A DNA stretch of 21,401 bases, from the NCBI GenBank assembly GCA_903923345.1, contig CAIXXI010000479.1:1-21401 (forward strand). The letters run 5' to 3'. The DNA is from an uncultured Burkholderiales bacterium. Its GTDB lineage: Bacteria > Pseudomonadota > Gammaproteobacteria > Burkholderiales > Burkholderiaceae_E. The notes under the pieces are model-generated. The model was not told the DNA's origin, made no database searches, and saw only the letters and a program-made list of their open reading frames with translations. Made by a program: the position numbers and the translations under genes. Shown here one piece after another: positions 7,840-16,160 of this stretch. Position 1 is the first letter of the stretch. Each line of letters opens with the position of its first letter.

Positions 7840-10620
7840 ATGAACAGGCCTTGGGTCGCCAGGGACCATGCCCCCTGGTTCGGGCGCACACTCGACGCAT
7901 TGCATCGGCGCCTGCCTGCAGTGGCGGCGCTGCTGGACGATCTGGTCGAGCGGACCATCGATACCGACGCCATCGCGCACTGCTGGCACTGCGTCCGCGC
8001 ACTGTCGCCCGGGGATGACCCGGGCCCCGCCCTGCGCCGCACGCGCCAGCTGATCGTGCTGGCCATCATCGAGCGCGATGTGCGTGGACATGCCGCGCTC
8101 GAAGAGGTCTGCGCGGCCATCAGTGCCTGGGCACGTCTGTCGATCTCGATTGCGGTGACCCACGCTGGTGCCGAGCTGGCTGCCTCACACGGTCTGCCGC
8201 TCGATGCGAACGGACAGCCTCAGGACCTGCTGGTCATCGGCATGGGCAAGCTGGGTGGCAACGAATTGAATGTTTCATCCGATGTCGACCTGGTGTTCGT
8301 GCACCGCGAAGCCGGGCAGACGCAGGGCAGCGCAAGCGGGCGGGGCCAACTCGATGCGGGCGAGTTCTTCATCCGGATGGCACGGCGGGTTTCGGGGCTG
8401 CTGTCGGACATCACCGAAGACGGCTTCGTGTTTCGGGTCGACACGAGACTGAGGCCCAACGGTGACGCCGGCCCGCTGGTGGTGAACCTGTCGATGCTCG
8501 AGCAATATTTTTTCGAGCAGGGCCGGGAATGGGAGCGATTCGCCTGGCTCAAGGCCGACATCATCGCCGACTCCGGTCTGGCCGGCGCAGACCTGCGCGC
8601 GGACGACGAAGCGCAGCTCAAGGCGATCGTCCAGCCCTTCGTCTATCGGCGTTACCTCGACTTTGCGGCCATCGACGCCATGCGCAGCCTGCATGCCCTG
8701 ATTCGGGCCGAGGCCAGCCGACGCGATCGACGCCATGACAGCCGCGATGGCGGTGGGATCGATGTGAAACTGGGTCGGGGCGGGATCCGGGAAGTCGAGT
8801 TCTGCGCCCAGCTGTTTCAGGTGGTGCGCGGCGGTCGCGATGCCCAATTGCGCGACCGACGAACGCTGGCCACCCTCGACACCCTCGCCGCACGGCGTCT
8901 CATCGATCCGGACGCATCCACAGGCCTGGCCCAGGCCTACCGGCTGTTGCGCCGCATCGAGCATGCCCTGCAGTACCAGGAGGATGCGCAGACGCACCGG
9001 CTGCCCGATGACCCAGCGATGCACCGGCGCATCGCTGCGCTGCTCGGACTCGAACCCGAGGCATTCGAAGAACAGCTGTATGCCGCTCGCTCACATGTCG
9101 CCGCCGTGTTCGATTCCCTGCTGGCCGATGGTCATCGCGCGTCGCCTGCAGAAGATGCAACGATGCCCGCCGGGCTGGCGCTTGACGCACAGGGGCAGGC
9201 TCGGATCGATGCACTGCATCAGGGTCGCCGCTATCGATCCGCCAAAGCGGATACCCAACAGCGGATCGACCAGCTGCTGAATCAGGCGCTGCGCGAAGGT
9301 CTTACCCTGGACTCGACCTGTCGTCAGCCAGGCGTGAACCCTGAAGGCGGGCACTCACCCGTGGCCGACCCGGTCTGGCTGGGGCGGCTGATCGATCTGC
9401 TCGAAACCGTGGCCGGGCGGCCTGCCTACCTGGCCCTGCTGGTGCAGTTTCCCGGCGTGTTTCGCCAGCTGCTCAACATGATCGGCCAGGCACGCTGGGC
9501 CGCCGACTACCTGACCCGCCATCCGATCGTGCTCGATGAGCTGCTCGACGGTCAGATTCTGGTGCCCGGAGATTTCGAGGCCTGGTCGCGGCAAACGCAA
9601 GCCACACTGCAAGACGCCCGGCTCAAACCGGGCGAACCGGATATCGAACGGCAGATGAATCTGCTGCGCGAAGCCCATCATGCCCAGCTGTTTCGTCTGC
9701 TGACTCAAGACCTGGCCGGCGTGCTGAGTGTGGAACGCCTGTCGGATCACCTGAGCGAACTGGCTGACCGCGTGCTGTCGATCGCGATCCAGCCGGCCTG
9801 GATGCAGGTGCGTCAGCGGCATCGCGAGACACCTCGAATAGCCGTGATCGCTTATGGCAGGCTGGGCGGCAAGGAGCTCGGCTATGCCTCCGACCTCGAT
9901 CTGGTCTTCATCCACGACGATGACGACCCGCAGGCACAGTACGCCTACTCGCTGCTGGTCCAGCGACTCAGCGCATGGCTGTCGACCCAGACCGCCGCGG
10001 GACGGCTTTTTGAGGTGGACCTGCGCCTGCGCCCCAACGGCGAAGCCGGCGTGCTGGTCCCGAGCCTTGCTGCGTTTTCGGCCTATCAGCGCGAATCAGC
10101 CTGGGTCTGGGAACATCAGGCCTTGACCCGCGCCCGGTTTTCCGCCGGCGATACTGCGCTCGGAGCCCGATTCGAAGCGCTTCGTCGCGACATCCTGTCC
10201 TTGCCGCGGGATCGCCTGAAGCTGCGTCAGGATGTCATTGAAATGCGCACCCGGATGCACGCAGGGCATCCGAACCCCAGCACCGAGTTCGACATCAAGC
10301 ACGACCCCGGCGGCATGGTCGACATCGAGTTCATGGTCCAGTTCCTGGTGCTGGCTTATGGCGCAGACCACCCCGAACTGCTCGACAACGCCGGCAACAT
10401 CGCGCTGCTGGATCGGGCCGCACATGCCGGCCTGATCGACCCTGAGCAGGCCAGCGCGTGCGCGCAGGCCTATCGGGACTACCGTCGCATGCAGCACCGA
10501 CTCAGGCTGAACGACGCCCGCTATGCTCGCATCGCACAGGACAGGGTGGCTGCGCAGCGCGATGCGGTGCGAGGCTTGTGGACATCGCTGCTCGAACCCG
10601 GCGAAACCGGGCGGCATTAG
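7840..10620 (+). CDS. glnE: Bifunctional glutamine synthetase adenylyltransferase/deadenylase GlnE
   Basis: The 926-residue product has the full length of GlnE, which adds AMP to glutamine synthetase when nitrogen is plentiful and removes it when nitrogen is scarce, under control of PII (GlnB). Two nucleotidyltransferase modules are present. The N-terminal deadenylase carries GMGKLGGNELNVSSDVDLVF at about 134-153, with Asp148 and Asp150. The C-terminal adenylylase carries YGRLGGKELGYASDLDLVF at about 672-690, with Asp685 and Asp687. Each is followed by its RLRPNG strand and a helical domain, including GRGGIREVEF in the first half and DPGGMVDIEF in the second. AGGACG lies about 7 nt before the ATG and supports the start. 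It converges on argC with only 12 bp between the two stop codons. Confidence 0.96.
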   Translation: MNRPWVARDHAPWFGRTLDALHRRLPAVAALLDDLVERTIDTDAIAHCWHCVRALSPGDDPGPALRRTRQLIVLAIIERDVRGHAALEEVCAAISAWARLSISIAVTHAGAELAASHGLPLDANGQPQDLLVIGMGKLGGNELNVSSDVDLVFVHREAGQTQGSASGRGQLDAGEFFIRMARRVSGLLSDITEDGFVFRVDTRLRPNGDAGPLVVNLSMLEQYFFEQGREWERFAWLKADIIADSGLAGADLRADDEAQLKAIVQPFVYRRYLDFAAIDAMRSLHALIRAEASRRDRRHDSRDGGGIDVKLGRGGIREVEFCAQLFQVVRGGRDAQLRDRRTLATLDTLAARRLIDPDASTGLAQAYRLLRRIEHALQYQEDAQTHRLPDDPAMHRRIAALLGLEPEAFEEQLYAARSHVAAVFDSLLADGHRASPAEDATMPAGLALDAQGQARIDALHQGRRYRSAKADTQQRIDQLLNQALREGLTLDSTCRQPGVNPEGGHSPVADPVWLGRLIDLLETVAGRPAYLALLVQFPGVFRQLLNMIGQARWAADYLTRHPIVLDELLDGQILVPGDFEAWSRQTQATLQDARLKPGEPDIERQMNLLREAHHAQLFRLLTQDLAGVLSVERLSDHLSELADRVLSIAIQPAWMQVRQRHRETPRIAVIAYGRLGGKELGYASDLDLVFIHDDDDPQAQYAYSLLVQRLSAWLSTQTAAGRLFEVDLRLRPNGEAGVLVPSLAAFSAYQRESAWVWEHQALTRARFSAGDTALGARFEALRRDILSLPRDRLKLRQDVIEMRTRMHAGHPNPSTEFDIKHDPGGMVDIEFMVQFLVLAYGADHPELLDNAGNIALLDRAAHAGLIDPEQASACAQAYRDYRRMQHRLRLNDARYARIAQDRVAAQRDAVRGLWTSLLEPGETGRH

Positions 10621-10632
10621 ACCCGCCAGGGC

Positions 10633-11583
10633 TCAGGACAGGCTCGTGCCCTCATCGAATCCGAGCATCAGGTTCATGCACTGAACAGCCGCGCCCGAGG
10701 CCCCCTTGCCCAGATTGTCCAGGCGCGAAATCACCAGCATGCGGTCGTCATTGCCGAACACGAACACCTCGTTTCGATTGGTGTCGTTGGTCAGCAGCGG
10801 ATTGAAGAAGCCGGCATCGGTGTTCGACTCGGCATCCAGCGGCATCACCGTCACGAAGCGCTCGCCGGCATAGTGGGCCGACAGCGCCTCATGCAGGCGA
10901 GCGCGCGTCGTACCGGCTGCCAGCATGCGGGCATGCAGTGGCACGGCAACAGCCATGCCCTTGTAGAAATTGTCGACGATCGGCACGAAGACCGGCGGAT
11001 GCGAGATGCCGGTGTAGGCCTGCATTTCGGGCAGATGCTTGTGCACCAGACCCAGCGCATACATGCGAGCCGCATCCAGCGTGCGAGCCGGCGCGGCCGC
11101 GTCGTAGTCGGCGATCATCTTCTTGCCACCGCCTGAATAGCCGGTGAGGGAATGGCAGGCCATCGGATAGTCAGGCGGCAGCAGGCCAGCGGCAACCAGC
11201 GGCGCGACTGCCAGAATGAACCCGGCTGCATGGCAACCGGTCACCGCGACCCGACGCGAATTGCGGATCGCATCGCGCTGGCCGGGCTTCAGTTCAGGCA
11301 GGCCGTAGGTCCAGCCCTGCGCGACCCGGTGCGCGGTGCTTGAATCGATCACCCGCGTGCGGGTATTGGCCGCATCGACCAGCGCGACCGACTCTTTGGC
11401 TGCGGCATCAGGCAGGCACAGAAAGACGACATCGGCCTCGTTGATCAGCTCGCGGCGGCGTTCAGTGTCCTTGCGGCGGTCGGCCTCGATCTCGAGGACA
11501 CGCACACCCTGATGGGTTTCGAGGCGCTCGCGGATCTGCAGGCCGGTCGTGCCTTCCTGGCCGTCAACGAATACGGTTTTCAT
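10633..11583 (-). CDS. argC: N-acetyl-gamma-glutamyl-phosphate reductase, short (type 2) form
   Basis: A 316-residue NADPH-dependent reductase for the third step of arginine (ornithine) synthesis, converting N-acetylglutamyl phosphate to the semialdehyde. The nucleotide-binding DGQEGTTGLQI is at residues 7-17. The catalytic cysteine is Cys117 in VTGCHAAGF, and the catalytic-site histidine is probably in LVHKHLPEM (179-187). The SGYSGGGK-type loop (here TGYSGGGKK, 147-155) and the C-terminal RLDNLGKGASGAAVQ mark the shorter 'uncommon' ArgC class rather than the E. coli-like form. The strong AGGAG 5 nt upstream fixes the start at 11583 and rules out a longer in-frame extension. It lies 96 bp downstream of the transporter operon on the same strand. 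The usual NPGCYPT around the cysteine is replaced by TGCHAAG. Confidence 0.93.
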   Translation of the reverse strand: MKTVFVDGQEGTTGLQIRERLETHQGVRVLEIEADRRKDTERRRELINEADVVFLCLPDAAAKESVALVDAANTRTRVIDSSTAHRVAQGWTYGLPELKPGQRDAIRNSRRVAVTGCHAAGFILAVAPLVAAGLLPPDYPMACHSLTGYSGGGKKMIADYDAAAPARTLDAARMYALGLVHKHLPEMQAYTGISHPPVFVPIVDNFYKGMAVAVPLHARMLAAGTTRARLHEALSAHYAGERFVTVMPLDAESNTDAGFFNPLLTNDTNRNEVFVFGNDDRMLVISRLDNLGKGASGAAVQCMNLMLGFDEGTSLS

Positions 11584-11588
11584 GATCG

Positions 11589-11593
11589 CTCCT
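11589..11593 (-). promoter_or_regulatory. argC Shine-Dalgarno
   Basis: The minus strand reads AGGAG with 5 nt to the ATG at 11583. It decides the argC start against an in-frame upstream codon at 11622 and suggests that argC is translated independently of the transporter genes before it. Confidence 0.8.
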
Positions 11594-11629
11594 GAGGGTG
11601 GGATAAGCCGGTGAACTGACATCGCAAGC

Positions 11630-11652
11630 TCGGCATGATGCCACCGTGCCGA
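11630..11652 (-). repeat. Small inverted repeat between chromate-transporter gene and argC
   Basis: TCGGCA at 11630-11635 pairs with TGCCGA at 11647-11652 around an 11-nt loop. It lies in the 96-bp gap after the last transporter gene. No T-run follows on the minus strand, so it is at best a weak terminator or processing hairpin, and it may be chance in such GC-rich DNA. Confidence 0.25.
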
Positions 11653-11679
11653 TGACGCCCCGCTGACCCACCCCGCGCT

Positions 11680-12213
11680 TCAGCCCACCACACCGAGTGC
11701 ACCGAGCGCCGCGCCGGCGCCGATCAGCCACAGCATGTTCAGCCGGGTGCGCATCACGACCACAACGCTGATCGCGGTCAGCAGCCACAACCGCCAGTCG
11801 CTGCGATTGCTGCCGGCGGCCACCACCCATCCGGCCGAAGCGGTCAGCCCGATGGCGATGGGCGACAGACCCAGACGGATCGCGTGCACCAGGGGTGCGT
11901 CCTCGCGGGCGCGTTTGAGGCGCCAGCCCCACCAGGTCGCGAGGCTCGACGGCAGCATCAGTCCGACCGTGGTCGCGACCGCGCCCAGCGGCCCGGCGAC
12001 CTGCCATCCCAGCAGGGTCACGAACAGGATGTTCGGGCCGGGGGCGGCCTGCGCAATGACGACCGCATCGGTGAACTGAAGGTCGCTGATCCAGTGCTGC
12101 TCATCGACCAGAAACCGGCGCATCTCGGGCGCCATGCCCAGCGCACCGCCAATGGCCAGCAATGACAGCGAGGCGAAATGCAAGAAGAGCTCGAGCAGCT
12201 GGGTCGTGTTCAT
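11680..12213 (-). CDS. Chromate transporter, second half-size CHR protein
   Basis: A 177-residue hydrophobic membrane protein with about six predicted helices and one CHR domain. It carries the family marks IGGALGMAPEM near residues 21-31 and QAAPGPNILFV near 54-64, the PGPN being characteristic. It partners the preceding gene: short-chain CHR proteins are normally encoded as adjacent pairs that together equal one full-length ChrA. Its ATG overlaps the partner's stop by four bases (ATGA, 12210-12213), which implies coupled translation. Known CHR proteins export chromate, often driven by the proton gradient. A housekeeping sulfate or other oxyanion role is possible, because no chrB-type regulator is nearby. 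Confidence 0.85.
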   Translation of the reverse strand: MNTTQLLELFLHFASLSLLAIGGALGMAPEMRRFLVDEQHWISDLQFTDAVVIAQAAPGPNILFVTLLGWQVAGPLGAVATTVGLMLPSSLATWWGWRLKRAREDAPLVHAIRLGLSPIAIGLTASAGWVVAAGSNRSDWRLWLLTAISVVVVMRTRLNMLWLIGAGAALGALGVVG

Positions 12214-12812
12214 GATGAGCTTCCCGGCTGTGCGGCGCGCCGCTGCGCGATCCAGGCGCTCACCACTGCGAGTGGAGCGAGCGCAGCCAGAACGGTGATG
12301 ACCTTCAGGTGCAACACACCCACACCGAGAAATGCCAGCACGCCAAACCCCAGCCAGCGCCAGCGGCCGCGTTGAGCCAGTGCCAGCTTCCCGGCGGTGG
12401 CCAGGATCATGCCGCCGGCCACCGCGCCCATCCCGGCCAGTGCGCGGCGCACGATCGGCTCATCGGCCACCGGGCCGTAGAGCACGGCCGCCAGCAGCAC
12501 GATTCCCATGGGCACGCACAGCAAGCCGCCCAGGGCCGCCAGCGAGCCCCGCCAGCCAAACCATTTGTCGCCCACCATGATCGCGACATTGCAGATGTTC
12601 GGCCCCGGCAACAGTTGGCCGAATGCCAGGGTCTCGACGAATTGCTCACGGGTCAGCCAGCGGCGCTCCTCGACCAGCGCACGCTGTGCCCAGGGCAGCA
12701 CCCCGCCAAAGCCGCGCAAGGCCAGGCTGGTGAAGACCCAGAAAAGTTCGTGCAGCGAGCCGGGCCTGGGCTGCCCGTCGGGGTCTCTGTCGAGGCCCGT
12801 GCCTGCACTCAT
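12210..12812 (-). CDS. Chromate transporter, first half-size CHR protein
   Basis: A 200-residue membrane protein with one CHR domain and about six helices. The signatures are ALRGFGGVLPWAQRALVEE near residues 31-49 and GQLLPGPNICNVAIMVGD near 70-87. With the following 177-residue protein it makes a complete split CHR transporter. The ATG at 12812 overlaps the azlD stop by four bases (ATGA), and its own stop overlaps the next start in the same way. The strongest functional guess is oxyanion (chromate) export. The tight coupling to AzlCD and an MFS gene is not an arrangement I know for dedicated chromate-resistance islands. Confidence 0.86.
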   Translation of the reverse strand: MSAGTGLDRDPDGQPRPGSLHELFWVFTSLALRGFGGVLPWAQRALVEERRWLTREQFVETLAFGQLLPGPNICNVAIMVGDKWFGWRGSLAALGGLLCVPMGIVLLAAVLYGPVADEPIVRRALAGMGAVAGGMILATAGKLALAQRGRWRWLGFGVLAFLGVGVLHLKVITVLAALAPLAVVSAWIAQRRAAQPGSSS

Positions 12813-13153
12813 GGCCAGATGAAGCCGATCGCGATCAATACCGCGGTGCCGGCGATCAGACCCGGAAACGGGCTGCGGGCCAGCCTCGCCACCATCAGGG
12901 CCACGATCGCCGAGGGCAGGCGGCCATCCTGCATGACTGACCAGAACGACACATCGACGGCCATCAAGGCGCCGGCCGAGCTGGGCACGATCAGGGCCAC
13001 CAGCGCCGCCAGCGGGGAATGCCTGAGTGCCCGCTCGAACACGCCTCGGGGCTGCCAGGACAGCGGCGCGACCATGAAAATGTTGCGGGTCACGAACACC
13101 ACCACCACCAGGCCGATGATCGCCAACCAGATGTCGGTGTCACTCAGCTTCAC
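12809..13153 (-). CDS. azlD: AzlD family branched-chain amino acid export subunit
   Basis: A 114-residue, three- to four-helix membrane protein of the AzlD family (about 100-115 residues is normal). The family-like parts are the N-terminal LAIIGLVVVVFVTRNIF, the RALRHSPLAALVALIVPS segment and a hydrophobic C-terminus. AzlD works with the larger AzlC to export branched-chain amino acids; the E. coli pair YgaZ/YgaH exports valine. I place the start at a GTG (13153) that overlaps the azlC stop as GTGA. The longer open frame upstream reads through azlC in another phase and has non-membrane, Arg-rich composition. Its stop overlaps the next ATG by four bases. Confidence 0.85.
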   Translation of the reverse strand: MKLSDTDIWLAIIGLVVVVFVTRNIFMVAPLSWQPRGVFERALRHSPLAALVALIVPSSAGALMAVDVSFWSVMQDGRLPSAIVALMVARLARSPFPGLIAGTAVLIAIGFIWP

Positions 13154-13899
13154 GACACCGCCTCGGAGAGCTTGCGCTGGCGCGTCAGCATCAACGCGAC
13201 CGCCACACCGGCCACGATCGCGCAGAACATGCCCATCCGGGCCGGCCAATCGACGCCGATCAGCGAGACCGCACCGGCGGCGAGCGCAACCCACAGCGAC
13301 ACCCGGGTGGACAGCATCGGGCCCACCAGTGCGACCACCGCGAGCACACCGATGAAACCGATTCGCGGTGAATCGGGAATCAGCCCGGCGAGCAGCACGC
13401 CGGCTGCGGTGCCGCCGGTCCAGCCCAGATAGATCAGCCCGTTGGCACCCAGGTAGCGCGCGGCCCGCGCAGCCTCGGGCTGTGAGGCTGCAGCCCCCTT
13501 CTGACCGGCCAGATAGGTGGTCAGGCCGGTGTCAGTGGTGAGCCATCCGAGCAGCAGCTTGTAACTCAACGAGCGCCCACGAAACTCGGTGGCCACCAGC
13601 ACGCTGTAGATCACGAAGCGCAGATTGGCCAGCAGCGCGGTAAACCAGATCGCCGGCAGGGCCGCGCCCTGCACGATCAGGGGCAGCGCGGCCAACTGGG
13701 CCGTGCCCGAGAACACCAGCATCACCATGCCCAGTGCCTGCATCGCAGACAACCCACCCTTGACCAGGGCCAGGCCCATGGCCAGCCCCCAGAAAAACGT
13801 GCCCAACACCGTGCTGCCCACCATGACCGCGCCTTCGCGCAGGGCCTGGCGATTGGCAGACAGGCTGTCAGCGGCCGGCGAGGCCTGTCCCGGACTCAC
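13150..13899 (-). CDS. azlC: AzlC family branched-chain amino acid export subunit
   Basis: A 249-residue polytopic membrane protein of the AzlC family, the large subunit of the AzlCD exporter. The family-like segments are GAVMVGSTVLGTFFWGLAMG near the N-terminus, MLVFSGTAQLAALPLI, ANLRFVIYSV and YLGANGLIYLGWTGGTAAG. Two starts are possible: a GTG at 13899 whose GTGA overlaps the MFS stop, or an ATG at 13920 inside the MFS gene. I prefer 13899 because the next three junctions have the same overlap and AGG lies a few bases upstream. The open frame continues upstream to 14634, but that part is antisense-like noise within the MFS gene. The AzlCD pair is immediately downstream of an MFS gene, and ilvE (branched-chain metabolism) is divergent. 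Confidence 0.88.
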   Translation of the reverse strand: MSPGQASPAADSLSANRQALREGAVMVGSTVLGTFFWGLAMGLALVKGGLSAMQALGMVMLVFSGTAQLAALPLIVQGAALPAIWFTALLANLRFVIYSVLVATEFRGRSLSYKLLLGWLTTDTGLTTYLAGQKGAAASQPEAARAARYLGANGLIYLGWTGGTAAGVLLAGLIPDSPRIGFIGVLAVVALVGPMLSTRVSLWVALAAGAVSLIGVDWPARMGMFCAIVAGVAVALMLTRQRKLSEAVS

Positions 13900-15092
13900 T
13901 TGACCTGACCCAGTGCCCATCCTTGCGATCGGCTGACCCACAGTGCAGCGCCGAGTGCGACCAGAATGCAGGGAATCGACAGGGCATTGATTGTGTACCA
14001 GCCCTGGATGTGCAGCAGCGCGCCCGAAGACAGCGAGGAGGTGACCATCACCGCAAAGACGCAGGCATCGTTGAAGCCCTGCACCGAGTTCTTTTCGGAC
14101 GGCCGGTAACAGGTGGTCAACAGCGCGGTGGCACCGGTGTACATGAAGTTCCAGCCCACGCCCAGCGTGAACAGCGCCACCGTGAAATGCCAGATCTCGA
14201 TCCCGGACAGCGCAATGACCGCACACACCAGCATCAACAGGCAGCCTGCGACGATGATCCGGATCACGCCGAATCGCTTGATCAGCGAACCGGTCACCAG
14301 GCCGGGCGCGAACATGCCGATCACATGCCAGGACAGCACGGATGCGGCGGCCGAATACGGATGGTCGCAGACCTTCATCGCCAGCGGCGTGGCGACCATC
14401 ACCAGATTCATCACACCGTAGGAGAGCGCTGCGATCAGCACCGCGCTGAACGCGACCGGCTGGGCGAGGATTTCGCGAAGGCGACGCGCCGGACCCTGCG
14501 CGCTCTGACCCTTGGACTCCGGCACCTTGAGCCACTGCGCCAGCACCAGCGATGCCACTGCAAATGCAGCCAGAGCCAGATACGAACCGGCAAACAGGGT
14601 CGGCAACCAGTCTCGCGTGTATTTGGAGAGCCACGGGCCGACCACCCCGCCCGCGATGCCTGCAGCCAGTACCAGGGAAATCGCCTGGGCCTTGAAATCA
14701 GGGCGCCAGGCTTCGGCGGCATCGGCCGCGGCAAACCGGTAACTCGCACCGAAGGCGTTGTACACACCCAGCACGAAGGTCGCGCTCACCAGCAAAACCA
14801 GGCTGCCAATCGACACCGCCCACCATGCCAACAGGCTGCCTGCCAGCGCAAAGATCGCCCCGACGGTGTAACCCACGCGACGTCCGTGGAGTCGCATCAC
14901 CCGCGCCGCCAGCATGCTGGTGAGCGCTGCGCCGAGCACATATCCGGTGACCGGCAGGGTGGCAAAGATCGGGTCGGTGGCCAGGGTGGCACCCGCCAGT
15001 CCGTTGACCGCGATCAGGGTGACGTTATTGATGAGCAAGAGCGCCTGGAGCAGCGCCAGCAGGCCGACCTGCGACTGAAGTGGAGTGAGCAT
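13896..15092 (-). CDS. Major facilitator superfamily transporter
   Basis: A 398-residue inner-membrane protein with twelve predicted helices and a soluble linker near the middle (QWLKVPESKGQSAQGPARR), as expected for an MFS permease. The loop between helices 2 and 3 carries RVMRLHGRRVGY, a form of the MFS GxLxDRxGRR motif. The C-terminal half contains LFTLGVGWNFMYTGATALL, a type found in drug/metabolite-type MFS proteins of Burkholderiales. The substrate cannot be read. Two starts compete: ATG 15092 with AGGA 6 nt upstream (used here), or ATG 15113 with AAGGG 5 nt upstream, which adds seven residues. It heads the transporter operon and its stop overlaps the azlC GTG. Confidence 0.85.
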   Translation of the reverse strand: MLTPLQSQVGLLALLQALLLINNVTLIAVNGLAGATLATDPIFATLPVTGYVLGAALTSMLAARVMRLHGRRVGYTVGAIFALAGSLLAWWAVSIGSLVLLVSATFVLGVYNAFGASYRFAAADAAEAWRPDFKAQAISLVLAAGIAGGVVGPWLSKYTRDWLPTLFAGSYLALAAFAVASLVLAQWLKVPESKGQSAQGPARRLREILAQPVAFSAVLIAALSYGVMNLVMVATPLAMKVCDHPYSAAASVLSWHVIGMFAPGLVTGSLIKRFGVIRIIVAGCLLMLVCAVIALSGIEIWHFTVALFTLGVGWNFMYTGATALLTTCYRPSEKNSVQGFNDACVFAVMVTSSLSSGALLHIQGWYTINALSIPCILVALGAALWVSRSQGWALGQVK

Positions 15093-15160
15093 GGACCGTC
15101 CTGTTTCCATCATTTTATCCCTTGCGCACCGCGCGATGCGGCGCAATGCGGCTTTGCAGA

Positions 15161-15166
15161 TAGAAT
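15161..15166 (+). promoter_or_regulatory. Possible -10 element for ilvE
   Basis: TAGAAT matches the sigma-70 -10 consensus at five of six positions and would place the transcript start about 30 nt before the ilvE ATG. I see no good -35 at 16-18 bp, so the call is tentative. It lies in the short gap divergent from the MFS gene. Confidence 0.3.
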
Positions 15167-15191
15167 GGAATGTTTCAAAAGCGGCCTAATT

Positions 15192-15197
15192 GAGGAG
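15192..15197 (+). promoter_or_regulatory. ilvE Shine-Dalgarno
   Basis: GAGGAG lies 6 nt before the ATG at 15204. It sets the ilvE start and shows that the much longer open frame upstream (from 13923) is not part of the gene. Confidence 0.85.
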
Positions 15198-15203
15198 AAC
15201 GGC

Positions 15204-16124
15204 ATGTCGATGGCAGACCGCGACGGGTTTATCTGGTTTGACGGCAAACTGGTGGATTGGCGAGACGCAAAGATCCACGTGCTGACCCACTCGCTGCACT
15301 ATGGAATGGCTGTCTTTGAAGGCGTGCGCGCCTACAAGACCGTGAACGGCACGTCCATTTTCCGTCTTCACGAACACACCCGGCGGCTGTTCAACTCCGC
15401 CAAGATCTTCCAGATGGCACTGCCCTTCTCGTTTGAAGAGGTCGTGGAAGCGCAAAAGGAAGTGGTTCGCGCCAATCAGCTGGAGTCGTGCTACCTGCGC
15501 CCGATCGCCTGGATCGGTTCGCAAAAGCTCGGCGTTTCAGCCCGCGGCAACACGGTTCACGTCTCGATTGCAGCATGGCCCTGGGGCGCCTACCTGGGTG
15601 AAGACGGCATCACCAAGGGCATCCGGGTCAAGACCTCCTCGTACACCCGCCATCATGTGAACATCTCGATGGTCAGGGCGAAGGCCAGCGGCTACTACAT
15701 CAACTCGATCCTAGCCAACCACGAGGTCACGGCCAATGGCTATGACGAGGCGCTGCTCCTGGATACCGAGGGCTATGTCTCCGAAGGCGCGGGCGAAAAC
15801 GTGTTCATCGTCAATAACGGCACGATCTACACCCCCGACCTGGCCTCCTGCCTCGATGGCATCACCCGCAACTCGGTTCTCAAAATGGCCCGTGACATGG
15901 GCTATTCAGTCGTCGAGAAGCGCATCACCCGCGATGAAATGTATTGCGCGGATGAAGCCTTCTTCAGCGGCACCGCTGCGGAGATCACCCCGATTCGCGA
16001 ACTCGATGACCGCGTGATCGGTGAAGGTACTCGTGGGCCGATCACCGAAAAACTGCAGTCCCTGTTCTTCGACGTGGTGTCGGGCAAGGCCACCCAGTAC
16101 GCTTCCTGGCTGACCCCGATCTGA
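15204..16124 (+). CDS. ilvE: Branched-chain amino acid aminotransferase
   Basis: A 306-residue fold-type IV PLP aminotransferase, normal length for IlvE, which performs the last step of leucine, isoleucine and valine synthesis with glutamate as amino donor. The PLP lysine is Lys160 in MVRAKASGYYINS. Other family blocks are HYGMAVFEGVRAYKT (32-46), AAWPWGAYLGE (123-133), EGAGENVFIV and FFSGTAAEITPIRE near the C-terminus. The start is set by GAGGAG 6 nt upstream. A small zinc-finger gene follows after 36 bp, a common arrangement in Burkholderiales. The divergent operon on the other side encodes AzlCD branched-chain amino acid exporters, a plausible functional link. Confidence 0.96.
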   Translation: MSMADRDGFIWFDGKLVDWRDAKIHVLTHSLHYGMAVFEGVRAYKTVNGTSIFRLHEHTRRLFNSAKIFQMALPFSFEEVVEAQKEVVRANQLESCYLRPIAWIGSQKLGVSARGNTVHVSIAAWPWGAYLGEDGITKGIRVKTSSYTRHHVNISMVRAKASGYYINSILANHEVTANGYDEALLLDTEGYVSEGAGENVFIVNNGTIYTPDLASCLDGITRNSVLKMARDMGYSVVEKRITRDEMYCADEAFFSGTAAEITPIRELDDRVIGEGTRGPITEKLQSLFFDVVSGKATQYASWLTPI

Positions 16125-16160
16125 CGCAAGCCGCCTTCCCGACGCGATGAGGCCCTGACC

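Noticed and set aside
10610..10627. GGCGG/CCGCC hairpin spanning the glnE stop, possibly a shared terminator with argC.
   Set aside because: It has only a 5-bp stem with an 8-nt loop and no T-run on either strand; likely chance at this GC.
13154..13294. 47-residue extension of azlD.
   Set aside because: It is Arg/Gly-rich, lies inside azlC and resembles no AzlD. The GTG at 13153 gives the normal length and a GTGA overlap.
13900..14634. N-terminal extension of the azlC frame to 494 residues.
   Set aside because: The extra part overlaps the MFS gene in another phase and is not AzlC-like. AzlC proteins are about 230-250 residues.
13923..15203. A very long plus-strand open frame that continues in phase into ilvE and would give a 733-residue fusion.
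   Set aside because: It is antisense to the clear MFS gene and has Arg/Gln/His-rich shadow composition. ilvE has its own GAGGAG and normal length from 15204.
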